A stretch of 64,000 bases of DNA from Halorussus salinisoli (GCA_005239435.1 SZNP01000004.1:682001-746000), one strand, 5' to 3'; positions 1 through 8,990 are shown, numbered from the stretch's first letter. Program-made: numbers and translations. The notes: a model not told the origin generated them from the letters alone.

Positions 1-962
1 ACCGCGGCCTTTCCGACGATGTTCTCGCCCATCACGTCGTGATGGGCGGTCGCTGCGTCTTCCAAGTCGTACGTTCGGCTGACGGTGATAGAGAGCGTTC
101 CGTCGGCCAGCAACCGAGCGAGTTTCCGGAGCACGAACGAAAGCGTCGGCAGGTCATCGCGCACTAACAGCGGTGTCATACTTAGCATATGCACCTGCAG
201 GTGTTTCCCTCTGGCCTGGGGGCCGTCTATCGAGGAACCGTCGCCATCTATCACGATTACGTCGGCACCGAAGCCAGCGACGTCAACGTCCATTTGGGCG
301 TTTTCGGCGTATCGCGGATCGAGGATAACGTCAACGCCGCCGGGACAAGCACGCCCGACGGCGTCTGTGACATCGTCGGTGTAGTCGAACACGTCGTCAG
401 CACCGAACTCCTTCGCCGCGCTCACCCGGTCGGGCGAGCCCGCGGTCGCAAGGACCGAGGCGCCGGACGCCTTCGCGAGCTGGACACCGACGTGACCGAC
501 GCCGCCGGCACCGCCGTGGATCAAGCAGGCGTCGACCGGGCCGAGGTCCGTCCGTTCAATCAGTCCGAGCCACGCGGTCGTCCCGACGATGCCGGCCGCG
601 CCGCCTTCCTCGAACGAAACTGACGGCGGGAGCGCCGCCACCATGTTCGTCGGGACGGTAACGTACTCCGCGAACGACCCTTGCCGAAACCCCGCGGAGT
701 AGAATCCGGTTCCGAACACACGATCCCCGACCTCGTACTCCTTGACGCTGTCACCGGCGGCCTCGACAACGCCGGCGAAGTCCGAACCCGTCGTCTTCGG
801 CGTTCGGTCGTGACCGCGGGCCCGGTACTTCGCGTCGACGGGATTGACGCCGGCGGTGTGAACAGCGACGAGAAGTTCGTACGGCCCTGGCACGGGACGC
901 GGGACGTCCTCAAGTCGAAGCGCGTCGGGCGGTCCCGACTCGTGGTAGCGAACAGCGCGCAT
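1..962 (-). CDS. Quinone oxidoreductase-type MDR protein, 3' end outside the window
   Basis: A medium-chain dehydrogenase/reductase of the NADPH:quinone oxidoreductase type, expected in the cytoplasm. The 320 visible residues begin MRAVRYHESGPPDALRL, a typical GroES-like N-terminus, and carry the glycine-rich nucleotide loop HGGAGGVGHVG near residue 149. No zinc-binding cysteine cluster is visible, which fits the zinc-free quinone reductase branch. The frame runs off the left edge without a stop, so the C-terminus is missing. Its ATG lies six bases after the racemase stop codon, so the two genes are probably co-transcribed. The natural substrate cannot be told from the sequence. Confidence 0.85.
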   Translation of the reverse strand, partial: MRAVRYHESGPPDALRLEDVPRPVPGPYELLVAVHTAGVNPVDAKYRARGHDRTPKTTGSDFAGVVEAAGDSVKEYEVGDRVFGTGFYSAGFRQGSFAEYVTVPTNMVAALPPSVSFEEGGAAGIVGTTAWLGLIERTDLGPVDACLIHGGAGGVGHVGVQLAKASGASVLATAGSPDRVSAAKEFGADDVFDYTDDVTDAVGRACPGGVDVILDPRYAENAQMDVDVAGFGADVIVIDGDGSSIDGPQARGKHLQVHMLSMTPLLVRDDLPTLSFVLRKLARLLADGTLSITVSRTYDLEDAATAHHDVMGENIVGKAA

Positions 963-968
963 GTGTGC

Positions 969-1700
969 TCAGTACCGCCGTGCTCGGACCGTCTGCCAGG
1001 CCATGTCCGCCAACGTCAATTGGTCGAACACCGGCAGGTCCAGTTCTCGCTGGACTGCCTCCGCGTAGGGGTGGAGGTTCGTACACTCGAAGAGGACGGT
1101 CCCGACGTCCTCCTCCGCCTGCATCGCCTCGATGGTCGCAAGCAGCTCCTCCTCCATCACGTCCAGATCGAGGGTGTTCTCGGTCTGGTCGATGAACACC
1201 GCGTTGAAGTACTCGCGATCGCCGAGTCCCTCGACGGTCAGCCTGTCGCGGTAGTCGGTTATCACCGGGTGGTCGAGACTCCAGAGGCTTTCCTCGTTCG
1301 AGACGATGACTCCGATCTTCTCGTCGGGAGCGATCACGGACTCCGCGATCGGTATCTGGAGAAGCGGACTCGTGAAGACGGGAACCTCGTCCACCCGTTC
1401 AGAGAGGTGTTCCTGAATCCGCAGGAGGTAGCCACAGCCGGTGACGATGCCCGCGGCGCCCTGTTCGACCAAGTCCTCGGCGGCGGCGACGAACGGGCCG
1501 AGTATCTCCTCGGGGTCGTCGGCTGTCACCACTTCCCTGGCCGAGGCCCCCTCGACGGTTCGGAACTGCACCGGGTAGCCGTATGTCCGGGCGTTCCCGC
1601 AGTCACCCGGCGGGCGGGGGGTCGTCGTGTCGAGCATGAGTACGCCGAGGAAGCCTCCGTACGTACGGTAGCCTCCCTCGTACACGCCATCGCGTGACAT
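969..1700 (-). CDS. Aspartate/glutamate racemase family protein
   Basis: Asp/Glu/hydantoin racemase superfamily member (243 residues). In this family two cysteines act as the paired acid and base that invert an alpha carbon; here they are Cys89 in TGCGYL and Cys206 in FECTNL. The N-terminal stretch LGVLMLDTTTPRPPGD is typical of the branch often found in catabolic clusters rather than of glutamate racemase for cell walls. I chose ATG 1700 over an upstream GTG at 1709 because a TATA-like CATAAAGG at 1724-1731 lies 27 bases upstream of it. It is first in a minus-strand group with the MDR gene downstream. The substrate is unknown; a hydantoin or a D-amino acid is possible. Confidence 0.85.
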   Translation of the reverse strand: MSRDGVYEGGYRTYGGFLGVLMLDTTTPRPPGDCGNARTYGYPVQFRTVEGASAREVVTADDPEEILGPFVAAAEDLVEQGAAGIVTGCGYLLRIQEHLSERVDEVPVFTSPLLQIPIAESVIAPDEKIGVIVSNEESLWSLDHPVITDYRDRLTVEGLGDREYFNAVFIDQTENTLDLDVMEEELLATIEAMQAEEDVGTVLFECTNLHPYAEAVQRELDLPVFDQLTLADMAWQTVRARRY

Positions 1701-1723
1701 AATGGCCACTCAACGTATCGGAG

Positions 1724-1731
1724 CATAAAGG
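1724..1731 (-). promoter_or_regulatory. TATA box for the racemase gene
   Basis: Reading on the minus strand, CCTTTATG is centred about 27 bases upstream of ATG 1700, the spacing expected for a leaderless haloarchaeal transcript. Judged by eye only. Confidence 0.5.
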
Positions 1732-1814
1732 TTGCCCAGCGTTCGCTGGCCGCTCAGAAGCCGTCACGTCGATGGGAAACGGATGGCCGGACGACGAACC
1801 AGGACGGGCGAGGC

Positions 1815-2918
1815 TCAGTCGACCTGGTACCGTTCGACCTTCTTAGAATCGATTTCCACGCCCAACCCGTTGCCGCTCGGGACGTACGTGTACCCATCCT
1901 CGATCCTGATCGGCTCTTTGAGGATTGTATCGTCGAGCAGACTGGGGCCCTTCACGTCTGAGGGGTACGTGGCGTGCGGTTGGCACGCAGCGAAGTGGGC
2001 GCCGGCGGCGGTGCCGACGCCCATCTCGACCATGCTCCCAATCGCGAGCGGCATATTGGCGGTCCGCGCCAACGACGCAATCCGTCTCGCGGGGAAAAGA
2101 CCACCCGCCTTCATGAGCTTGATGTTGACGATGTCGGCCGCCCGCCGGCGGACGACCTGGAGCGCATCCTGCGGGGAGAACACGCTCTCGTCGGCGAGGA
2201 CCGGCGACGAGAGTGCTCTCGTCACTTCGTGCATCCCAGGCACGTCGTCTCGCGGGACGGGTTGCTCGACGAGAAGGATGTCGCCGTAATCTTCGATGGC
2301 CTCGAACTGTTTGACCGCGACGTCGGCGGTGTACCCCTCGTTGCCGTCCAATCGGATCGACGCCCGGTCGCCGACCGCGTCCATAACGGCCTTCACTCGC
2401 TCCAAATCCCGCTCCGGGTCGCCGCCGACCTTTATTTTCATGGACCCGAAGCCGTCGTCGTCGACGTAGCGTTCAGCGTCGGCGACGGCGCGCTCGGTCT
2501 CCTTGATTCCGATCGACTGTCCGACCGTGATACGGTCGCGAACGGCCCCTCCGAGGAGCGTCGAGACAGACACGCCGAGCGCCTTGCCGACCGCGTCATG
2601 ACAGGCGATATCGACCGCCGTCTTCGCCAGCGGATTCCCTGCAATCTCGTCCATCGCCTCGTGGACGGCGTGCAGGTTCGACGGGTCGACGCCCAACAGC
2701 TTGGGGGCGAGGTGCGATTCGATTACCGGAACTATCGTCTCCTGGGTCTCACCGGTGAAGAAGGGCATCGGGCTGGCCTCCCCGAGCCCAGTGACGCCCG
2801 CGTCAGTCTCGATCTCGACGAGCACATGGTCGGCTGCGGGAACGCCGCCGCTGGCCACGTCGAAGTCGACGGCGAACGGAACGCTAACCGGTATCGCTCG
2901 AACGGTGTCGATTTTCAT
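1815..2918 (-). CDS. Enolase-superfamily enzyme, muconate-lactonizing subgroup
   Basis: Mandelate racemase/muconate lactonizing enzyme family, 367 residues, full length. The fold is an N-terminal capping domain followed by a TIM barrel. All active-site residues of the MLE subgroup are visible: the KxK pair Lys161/Lys163 in SMKIKVGG, metal ligands Asp191 (IRLDGNEGY), Glu218 (LLVEQP) and Asp243 (VLADES), and the opposite lysine Lys267 (NIKLMKAGG). Such enzymes abstract a proton next to a carboxylate, giving cycloisomerisation, dehydration or epimerisation of dipeptides or N-acyl amino acids. It lies 36 bases downstream of the SelA-like gene and upstream of a racemase, which favours amino-acid epimer chemistry, but the substrate is not determined. 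Confidence 0.9.
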   Translation of the reverse strand: MKIDTVRAIPVSVPFAVDFDVASGGVPAADHVLVEIETDAGVTGLGEASPMPFFTGETQETIVPVIESHLAPKLLGVDPSNLHAVHEAMDEIAGNPLAKTAVDIACHDAVGKALGVSVSTLLGGAVRDRITVGQSIGIKETERAVADAERYVDDDGFGSMKIKVGGDPERDLERVKAVMDAVGDRASIRLDGNEGYTADVAVKQFEAIEDYGDILLVEQPVPRDDVPGMHEVTRALSSPVLADESVFSPQDALQVVRRRAADIVNIKLMKAGGLFPARRIASLARTANMPLAIGSMVEMGVGTAAGAHFAACQPHATYPSDVKGPSLLDDTILKEPIRIEDGYTYVPSGNGLGVEIDSKKVERYQVD

Positions 2919-2953
2919 GGCGAAACGGGTTGGTGTGAGATGTGAATCGGGGT

Positions 2954-4426
2954 TCAGTCGGCCGCGACAGGGTCCTCGATGGCGCCGGCGTGCTTCGCGA
3001 ATATCTCCAGCGTCTTCACGACTGCCTTGACGGCGTAGCGCATCTTCTCCTCGTGAAGGTCGCCCGACTCGTCGATGGTACCGAGCCCAGGGCTGAGGAA
3101 GATGTTCCCGTCGTAGAGGATCGTCGGAATCACGCCCATTCGCTTGAGTGCGTTCTTGAACGGCGCATCCGAGTAGAAGTCCTCGATGCTGAATATCGGG
3201 ATGCCGGTTCCGTCGTCCCAGGTGTGCTGGTAGTTGACCTCGACCGCGCCGCTGTTGTACGACTTGGTTATCTCTATGCCGTCCATGAGTTCCGAGGGCA
3301 GCGACTCGAACGCCTCGACAGTGATGTCGTACGTCTTGTCGACGGGGTCGGTCACGACCTCCGGATTGTCCCGCAGCGCCTTCAGCGCGGCAATTTGGCC
3401 GGTGAGAGCCTCCTTTCCGGGATCGAGCGTGACGTAGGCCGACTTGCCGTAGGACTTCGTCGTGCCGGCGCGCTCGCCGTGCATCCCCATCGCCCGGCGA
3501 ATCTGGACCATCTCCTCCTCCTTGCCGACGATGAGGCCGCTGGTCGGGGCCCCCGCGGCCTTGTCCATCGAGTAGGTCATGACCGTCGAGTTAATCTCTC
3601 GCGGGTCGGTCCCGACGAACGGAATCCCCCAGGCGTTGTCCGTAATGTAAGGGACGTTGTACGAGTCAGCCAGTTCCCCGATTTTCTTCGCGAGCATCGG
3701 GTTTCCGTCGCCGTCCGTATCGCCGTATCCGTAGCCGGGCGTGTCGTAGCCGAGCGAGGCGAATCCAGTGAGGTTCGACGCGTGGCGCTCGGCGTGCTCC
3801 TTGATGACCTCCATCGACGCCTCCGCGTCGACGTCCATCAACAGCGGCGTTGGGTGATTCTTGATGCCGTGAACGTTGTACTCGGCGCCCTCGAGTGGAA
3901 CGAGCACGACGTCGAGGTTCTCCAGGCGCTTCCCGTAGAAGCCGAACTCGCCGGCGGTGACGCCGCGGTCGGCCAGGAGGTCCTTGTACTTCGGCGGGAA
4001 CGGCCGCCCGTAGCCGGCCTGGTGGTGAACGTGGCGCTCGTAGGGGGCGATGTACCGCGAGCGGTACTTGTCGCCTCGCCCTGTGAATGGAGGCGTGTTG
4101 AACACGTCGTGGCAGAGGTACAGCGCCGCCTCGCAGGTGTTGACCGGGGCCGCGTCGTACTCGTCCCCGTACACCTCCTTGACGAGCATCCGAATCTCGT
4201 AGGACAGCTCCGAGTTGGAGACGACCTCGCGTCCCATCTCGTGCATGTACTCGGCGACGTCGTCGCGCAGCAGGCCCGGCATCCCGGAGACGGCACCGGT
4301 CGCGCCCATCTCGCCGCGATACTCCTCGGGAATTCCGATCTCGTCAGCCGCCTGTTCACACTCCTCGTAAATCTGCGGGAGTTTCTCCTGTATCTCCGTA
4401 TAGAGCTCTATCTTTGTCTTTGCCAT
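2954..4426 (-). CDS. SelA/SepSecS-like PLP-dependent fold-type I enzyme
   Basis: 490-residue pyridoxal-phosphate enzyme of aminotransferase fold type I. The PLP aspartate is probably in ITDNAWGIP near residue 263, and the Schiff-base lysine is probably Lys289 in YSMDKAAGAPTSGLIVGK. That motif resembles the DK-LLGGPQAG segment of SelA and the related ammonia-lyase DgaE. A true selenocysteine synthase is unlikely: haloarchaea are not known to make selenocysteine, and the neighbours are catabolic. A beta-elimination or ammonia-lyase reaction on an amino acid is a reasonable guess. It leads the minus-strand group with the enolase-superfamily enzyme 36 bases downstream. A TATA-like CCTATAAG lies at about 4470-4478. 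Confidence 0.75.
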   Translation of the reverse strand: MAKTKIELYTEIQEKLPQIYEECEQAADEIGIPEEYRGEMGATGAVSGMPGLLRDDVAEYMHEMGREVVSNSELSYEIRMLVKEVYGDEYDAAPVNTCEAALYLCHDVFNTPPFTGRGDKYRSRYIAPYERHVHHQAGYGRPFPPKYKDLLADRGVTAGEFGFYGKRLENLDVVLVPLEGAEYNVHGIKNHPTPLLMDVDAEASMEVIKEHAERHASNLTGFASLGYDTPGYGYGDTDGDGNPMLAKKIGELADSYNVPYITDNAWGIPFVGTDPREINSTVMTYSMDKAAGAPTSGLIVGKEEEMVQIRRAMGMHGERAGTTKSYGKSAYVTLDPGKEALTGQIAALKALRDNPEVVTDPVDKTYDITVEAFESLPSELMDGIEITKSYNSGAVEVNYQHTWDDGTGIPIFSIEDFYSDAPFKNALKRMGVIPTILYDGNIFLSPGLGTIDESGDLHEEKMRYAVKAVVKTLEIFAKHAGAIEDPVAAD

Positions 4427-4529
4427 CTGCTAACACCCATCGTAGATATTGAACTACATCCGCTCTCGTCTTATAGGTATGGGGATAACGGAGGGTCCAA
4501 TTCCGAAAAGTTCCACCTGTCACGGACGT

Positions 4530-4960
4530 CGATTATTGACCTCCTCCACGGCATAAACGCCGTGAAACCCACCATGGGATTTCGGCGGGCACCCACCTTC
4601 GAGGTTCCACCCCGCACTCGGAGGGAACCGGCGACACGCCGGAGACGGGCTCCTGTTCTCCCTCGGAGGGCTGTGGCGCGGTCACTGACGTCGTTCGAAA
4701 ATCTTCGATTTTCGTGATGACGAGAGCGCGTCGCTCTCTCGAACCACCCCCATCGACAGCCATGTCATCGCCGTGTGAACAACCGCTTGTTCACCTCCCC
4801 CTTGTTGTTCGGGGACGGCATCTCACGGCTGTCGTAGCAACTGAAAATAATGTGCGCCACCAACTAACCGATTGCGGTGGGAAATCCACTCAGCCACGAA
4901 ACTCGTTGACTGGGTCACCGTGCCTCTCGCTTGACCGCCGCCTTCTGGCGGCGGTAAGCG
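4530..4960 (-). mobile_element. Probable IS200/IS605-type (TnpB) right-end relic
   Basis: This lies within a 636-base gene-free stretch (4427-5062). On the minus strand it ends with a perfect hairpin, CACGGC and GCCGTG around a six-base loop (4547-4564), followed by GAGGAGGTCAA. This resembles the hairpin plus GGAGGATGTCAA right end of haloarchaeal IS1341-type elements. An open stretch ending VSRRLCRGGGQ (4533-4763) could be a degraded TnpB tail. A second strong hairpin, ACCGCCGCC and GGCGGCGGT around TTCT, sits at about 4934-4955. No transposase domain remains. The identity rests on remembered end structures, so confidence is limited; the outer boundaries are approximate. Confidence 0.4.
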
Positions 4961-5062
4961 CTATCAGTCTGTATCATCTGACCGCCGCGCACGGCTTACG
5001 ACGTCGCCGTAGCGGTGCTGCAATTCCAGGTCCGTGTGGTTCGACGACGCGCCCTCGTCGGG

Positions 5063-5422
5063 TCAGAAGACGGACCGGGTGTACACCGAGAGTTCCTCGA
5101 CGGTGGCCGAGTCCGACTCGAACTCGAAGATGCCGACGTAGCCCCCGTCGAACGACCCGCCGTCGACGTACTCGCCGGTCACGACGCCCTCGCAGACCCA
5201 GACGTCCCCGTCGCGCACCTCCCGGACGACATCATGGACGGTGTCGGTGACGGACCGATTCTCCGTGTAGTACTCAAGCATCTCGTCGACACCGTGCATC
5301 TCGCCGTGAGCCGTGACGTAAGTGACATCGTCGGCCACGACCGACGCCATCCGGTCGAAGTCCTCGTCATCGATCGATTCGTAGTACGTTTCGATGGCCG
5401 CCCGACGGTTAGCTACCGACAT
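5063..5422 (-). CDS. SnoaL-like / NTF2-fold protein
   Basis: 119 residues, the size of a single SnoaL-like (NTF2 fold) domain. The N-terminal helix pattern RRAAIETYYESIDDEDFDRM and the following VADDVTYVTAHGEMHGVDEM strand-helix unit are typical. Members are either small-molecule isomerases/hydrolases or binding proteins; no residue pattern here decides between them. It stands alone between the TnpB-type relic and a divergent MFS gene. It may serve the surrounding catabolic cluster, but this is inferred from position only. Confidence 0.75.
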   Translation of the reverse strand: MSVANRRAAIETYYESIDDEDFDRMASVVADDVTYVTAHGEMHGVDEMLEYYTENRSVTDTVHDVVREVRDGDVWVCEGVVTGEYVDGGSFDGGYVGIFEFESDSATVEELSVYTRSVF

Positions 5423-5714
5423 ACCTGCTGATTCCGTCGCAGAACGACAAATAACTGCGGGTCCCCTCGTCCAAGTTTTCCAATTGACGAACCGACAGGT
5501 CCGCGAGAAGACCGAGCGGGAAAAGCTTGAATGGGTAGGTCACGTTCACCCGTCCATGTCGGGGTCGCTCATCGCGAGGTCGCAGGAACTCGACCGTCAC
5601 CGAAGTCGAAGCCGACGCACCCGAATTCCGATTCCGGTCTCAGCGGCGTGCGCAATCGTCCTTGCGGCATCCAGCGCGACCCCGAATCGAAGCCCACCTA
5701 CCTGAAGTTCCGCC

Positions 5715-6938
5715 ATGAGTAGTGAATTGGACTCCGCAACGGACTCGACGAGGCCGTTCCACGAGCGACTGCACTCCCTCTGGGCGGAGAACCGGATTCG
5801 AATCCTCGTGACCGTCTCGCTCAGTTGGATGCTCACGCTCGGCGTCAGGCTCTCAATCCCGGTCCTGATGCCGTGGATACAGCGCGACTTCTCGGTCGGC
5901 CTGACAGGAGTCGGCGGCATCCTGTCGCTGGTGTGGGCCGTCTACGCCGTCTCGCAGTTCCCCGGCGGCATCCTCGCCGACCGCTTCGGGGAGCGAGTGG
6001 TACTCGCCGGGAGCACGTTCCTGTCGGCGCTCGCCCTGACGCTCATCGCGGTCTCAACGGGATTCTGGGTGTTCATCGGGTGCGTCGTGCTGTTCGGGAT
6101 AGCGTCGGGCTTGTTCGCCACGACCAGATTCACCGTTCTGTCCGACGTGTTCCCCGACAACGAAGGCACGGTCATCGGCCTCAGCGCGGCCGCCGGAAAC
6201 GTGGGGACGACCCTACTGCCGATAATAGCCGGCCAGGTGGCGCTCCTAATCGGCTGGCGGTACAGCTTCGTCGCGATGGCCCCCGGGCTGCTGATCGCTG
6301 CGGCCGGTCTCCGGACTAGCGTTCCGACCCGCACCTCCACGCCAGCCAGCGGCGGCGACGGCCTGAACGCGATGACGGTCCTCCGGGCCGTCCGGAACCC
6401 GGCATCGCTTCTCGGCGCGAGCGCGATGTTCTTCATGTCGTTCGTGTACCAGGCCTTCACCGGCTTCTACCCCACCTACCTCGTGCAGGTGAAGGGGTTC
6501 GACGAGGGAACCGCGGCGCTACTGTACGGAGCGTTCTTCGCAGCGGGCATCTTCCTCCAGCCGGTCGGCGGCCTCCTCGGCGACCGGTACGGAAAGCGTC
6601 GGACGATACTCGTCAGCGCGGCGCTGACTGGCCTCGTCCTCGCGCTCGTTCCGGCCACCGGCGGAATCGGTCCGATTCTCGCCCTCTCTGCGCTGGCGAG
6701 CGTGCAGCTGTGCTTCTGGCCGAGCGCGCAGGCGTACGTCATCGACACCCTTCCGGAGCGGCTTCAGGGAGGCGGGTTCGGCCTGCTCCGGACAGCGTAC
6801 CTCGCGTTGGCCGCCAGCGGACCGCTAGTCGTCGGCGCACTCGCCAGCGCTGCCGGGTTCACCGTCGCGTTTTACGTCCTCTCGTTTGCGGCGGGCGTCG
6901 CGGTGCTTATCGGACTGCTTCTCACACGGTTCGGATAG
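5715..6938 (+). CDS. MFS transporter
   Basis: Major facilitator superfamily carrier, 407 residues with about 12 predicted membrane segments after a charged 35-residue cytoplasmic N-terminus. The conserved loop between segments 2 and 3 is seen as GGILADRFGERVVL, and its second-half repeat as GGLLGDRYGKRRTIL. It opens a plus-strand group with the M24 protein and the cyclase, so it probably moves their substrate or product across the membrane. The substrate cannot be read from the sequence. Confidence 0.9.
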   Translation: MSSELDSATDSTRPFHERLHSLWAENRIRILVTVSLSWMLTLGVRLSIPVLMPWIQRDFSVGLTGVGGILSLVWAVYAVSQFPGGILADRFGERVVLAGSTFLSALALTLIAVSTGFWVFIGCVVLFGIASGLFATTRFTVLSDVFPDNEGTVIGLSAAAGNVGTTLLPIIAGQVALLIGWRYSFVAMAPGLLIAAAGLRTSVPTRTSTPASGGDGLNAMTVLRAVRNPASLLGASAMFFMSFVYQAFTGFYPTYLVQVKGFDEGTAALLYGAFFAAGIFLQPVGGLLGDRYGKRRTILVSAALTGLVLALVPATGGIGPILALSALASVQLCFWPSAQAYVIDTLPERLQGGGFGLLRTAYLALAASGPLVVGALASAAGFTVAFYVLSFAAGVAVLIGLLLTRFG

Positions 6939-7068
6939 ACGTCTCGAACGAATGCCGGCGAGAGGGCTTCACCTCGATACCGAAAGCGGTCCGCTCTCTA
7001 AACTACACGTATTAGTTTGGCGTGTGGTACTACCGCAATCAGTCGCCTGAAGTTACAGGTCTGACAAG

Positions 7069-7076
7069 ATATATTA
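7069..7076 (+). promoter_or_regulatory. TATA box for the M24-family gene
   Basis: ATATATTA is centred about 29 bases upstream of ATG 7101 and 26 upstream of the alternative GTG 7098. It supports leaderless transcription from its own promoter inside the MFS-M24-cyclase group. Confidence 0.6.
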
Positions 7077-7100
7077 CCCTACTGCCCGATTATTGCCGTG

Positions 7101-8303
7101 ATGCAGCAGAGAGAGTCCAGTTACCAATTCGAACCAGTCTATCCGTCCCACGACGCGATGCGCGCCGTGGACCTGAAACGCCTCCGCGAGAAACGCCAGG
7201 GTCGTTTCAGGGACGTGATGAACCGCGAGGACCTCGACGGCCTTCTCCTGACGGCCACCGAGAACGCCCGTTACGTATCCGATGTCCGACCGGTCCACAG
7301 CGTCTACTTCACCGGTTCCTATCAGGCGCTCCTGACCGAGGAGTCGCTGGTCGTCCTCGCACCGGCGGGGGACGTCCCTCGCATCGACGCCCAGATGCCG
7401 TGGGTCGACGAGGCCGTCTCCACGAGCGGCGACGCCGCGGACCTGTACGCCGACCTCGTGACTCGGTACAGTGTCGAGAACCTGGGGGTCGACAGCCTGG
7501 ACTTCACTATCGCCGACCGCATGCCCGACCTGACTCCCGTCGGCGACAGCCTCGCTCGGGAGCGCGGCGTGAAGTTCCCCGAGGAGGTCGCCATCCTCGA
7601 CGACGCGGGCGCGCTCTGCGAGGTCGCCGTCCTCAAGGCACTCGACGCCGTCGAACAGGGGGCCAGGGAGTACGAAGTCGCGGCGGCCGCCGAACACGCC
7701 GCGAAGCGAGAGGGCGCGCAGGGCGTCTCTTGGAACCCGGCGACGTTCTCGGGGACGAACACCGGGCTTTTCCTCCGGTACGACTCCGAGAAGCGTATTC
7801 GGTACGGCGATTTCGTTGTTCTCGGGTACGCCTTCGTCTACGAGGGGTACAACATGGACATCACGGTCACAACCGTCGCCGGCGAACCCGACCGGGAACA
7901 GCGAGAGGTGTACTCGGCGGTCTGGGACGCCCGCGAGGCGGCGATCAACGCCGTCGAACCCGGCGCGACCGCGCGGGAGGTGCGGGACGCCGCCCACGCC
8001 GTAATCGACGACCGCGGGTTCGGGGACCACTCGTTCGTCGATTACCAACCCATCTTCCACGGCCTCGGGATGAACGTCTACGAACCGCCGTTCGCGCCCG
8101 AGGCCGGCGAAGACGAGCCGAACGACGAGCTCGAGACCGGCCACGTCCTCGTCCCGGAGCCCGGTATCTACTTCCCCGAGGAGCCGTCCCGCGGCGGCGT
8201 CCGCATCGGGGAACCGGTGCTGGTCACCGACGAGGGCAGCGAGCGACTCGCACAGGTCGTTCCCGACCGCCACGAGGGCTTGTACATCGGCGAGGGTCGG
8301 TAG
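7101..8303 (+). CDS. M24-family (creatinase/prolidase-like) protein lacking metal ligands
   Basis: 400-residue protein with the creatinase-like N-terminal domain and the pita-bread M24 C-terminal domain. In M24 metallopeptidases two Asp, one His and two Glu bind two metals. Here the first Asp position is Gly (VVLGYAFVYEGYNMDIT, about residue 243), the second Asp is kept, the His in FHGLGMNVYE is kept, the Glu in VPEPGIYFP is kept, and the last Glu is shifted or lost (GGVRIGEPVL). The histidine usually found before the metal site is also absent (GTNTGLFLRY). This pattern is like creatinase, a metal-independent C-N hydrolase of the same fold, so an amidino, imino or amide C-N bond may be cut. 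GTG 7098 is an alternative start. Confidence 0.85.
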   Translation: MQQRESSYQFEPVYPSHDAMRAVDLKRLREKRQGRFRDVMNREDLDGLLLTATENARYVSDVRPVHSVYFTGSYQALLTEESLVVLAPAGDVPRIDAQMPWVDEAVSTSGDAADLYADLVTRYSVENLGVDSLDFTIADRMPDLTPVGDSLARERGVKFPEEVAILDDAGALCEVAVLKALDAVEQGAREYEVAAAAEHAAKREGAQGVSWNPATFSGTNTGLFLRYDSEKRIRYGDFVVLGYAFVYEGYNMDITVTTVAGEPDREQREVYSAVWDAREAAINAVEPGATAREVRDAAHAVIDDRGFGDHSFVDYQPIFHGLGMNVYEPPFAPEAGEDEPNDELETGHVLVPEPGIYFPEEPSRGGVRIGEPVLVTDEGSERLAQVVPDRHEGLYIGEGR

Positions 8304-8357
8304 CGCGCCCGTCCGGGTCGGGCAAATCTTTTTCACCGGATTCGGTGTAGAGGGAAC

Positions 8358-8990
8358 ATGGTCATCGACCTGACCCTACCGTTAGAGGACGACATGCCGC
8401 TGTTCCCCGGGCTTCCGACGTTCGATTCCGAGGCGAACGTCTCGGAGGAGACCGGCGCGCTGACCCACCGTCTCCACATGTCGAGCCATCAGGGGACGCA
8501 CGTCGACGCGCCTCGCCACTACGACGAGGACGGGAAGACGCTGGACGAAGTCGGCCTCGAGACCCTTCGGGGTGAGGCGACTATCGTCGACCTTCGCGAG
8601 CACCGCGGGGACCCCATTTCTGCCGAGGTCCTCGAGACGGCCGACGCCGACGTGAGTGCGGGCGACTTCCTCGTGTTGATAACCGGGGACGTCGACGAAC
8701 GGTTCTACGACGAGGACTTCTTCACCGAAGCGTCGGCGCTCACCGCCGACGCCGCCGAGTGGCTCGTCGACAAGGAGGTGTCGGTGGTCGCCAACGACTT
8801 CCTCTCGGAGGGCATCCACGATCCCGAGCGGCCGGTTCACAATACGGTCCTGGGCGCGGGGATCCCGTTCGTGGAGTACATCGCCAACACGGATGCAATC
8901 GCCGACCGCGACACCGTAGACATCGTCTGCGCGCCCCTTCACCTAAAAGGGTTCGAGGCCGCACCCGCGAGGGTGTTCGTCTCCGAGTGA
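8358..8990 (+). CDS. Cyclase family protein (kynurenine formamidase-like)
   Basis: 210 residues of the cyclase/arylformamidase family (PF04199). The metal-binding signature HQGTHVDAPRHYDEDGKT is seen near residues 44-61; the family binds zinc or manganese through these His and Asp residues and hydrolyses formamides or related amide and lactone substrates. C-terminal LVITGDV-like and PLHLKGFEAAPARV segments complete the fold. It lies 54 bases after the M24 gene, so the pair may act in sequence on an N-acyl or N-formyl compound. The stop codon directly abuts a TnpB relic. There are no kynurenine pathway genes nearby, so the true substrate is open. Confidence 0.88.
   Translation: MVIDLTLPLEDDMPLFPGLPTFDSEANVSEETGALTHRLHMSSHQGTHVDAPRHYDEDGKTLDEVGLETLRGEATIVDLREHRGDPISAEVLETADADVSAGDFLVLITGDVDERFYDEDFFTEASALTADAAEWLVDKEVSVVANDFLSEGIHDPERPVHNTVLGAGIPFVEYIANTDAIADRDTVDIVCAPLHLKGFEAAPARVFVSE

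Noticed and set aside
2942..4717. 591-codon plus-strand open frame opposite the SelA-like gene
   Set aside because: It is the antisense of a motif-bearing PLP enzyme; long open antisense frames are expected at high GC, and its translation has no recognisable domain.
7074..8336. 420-codon minus-strand frame opposite the M24 gene
   Set aside because: Antisense shadow of the M24-family gene, rich in Arg/Val/Leu with no family pattern.
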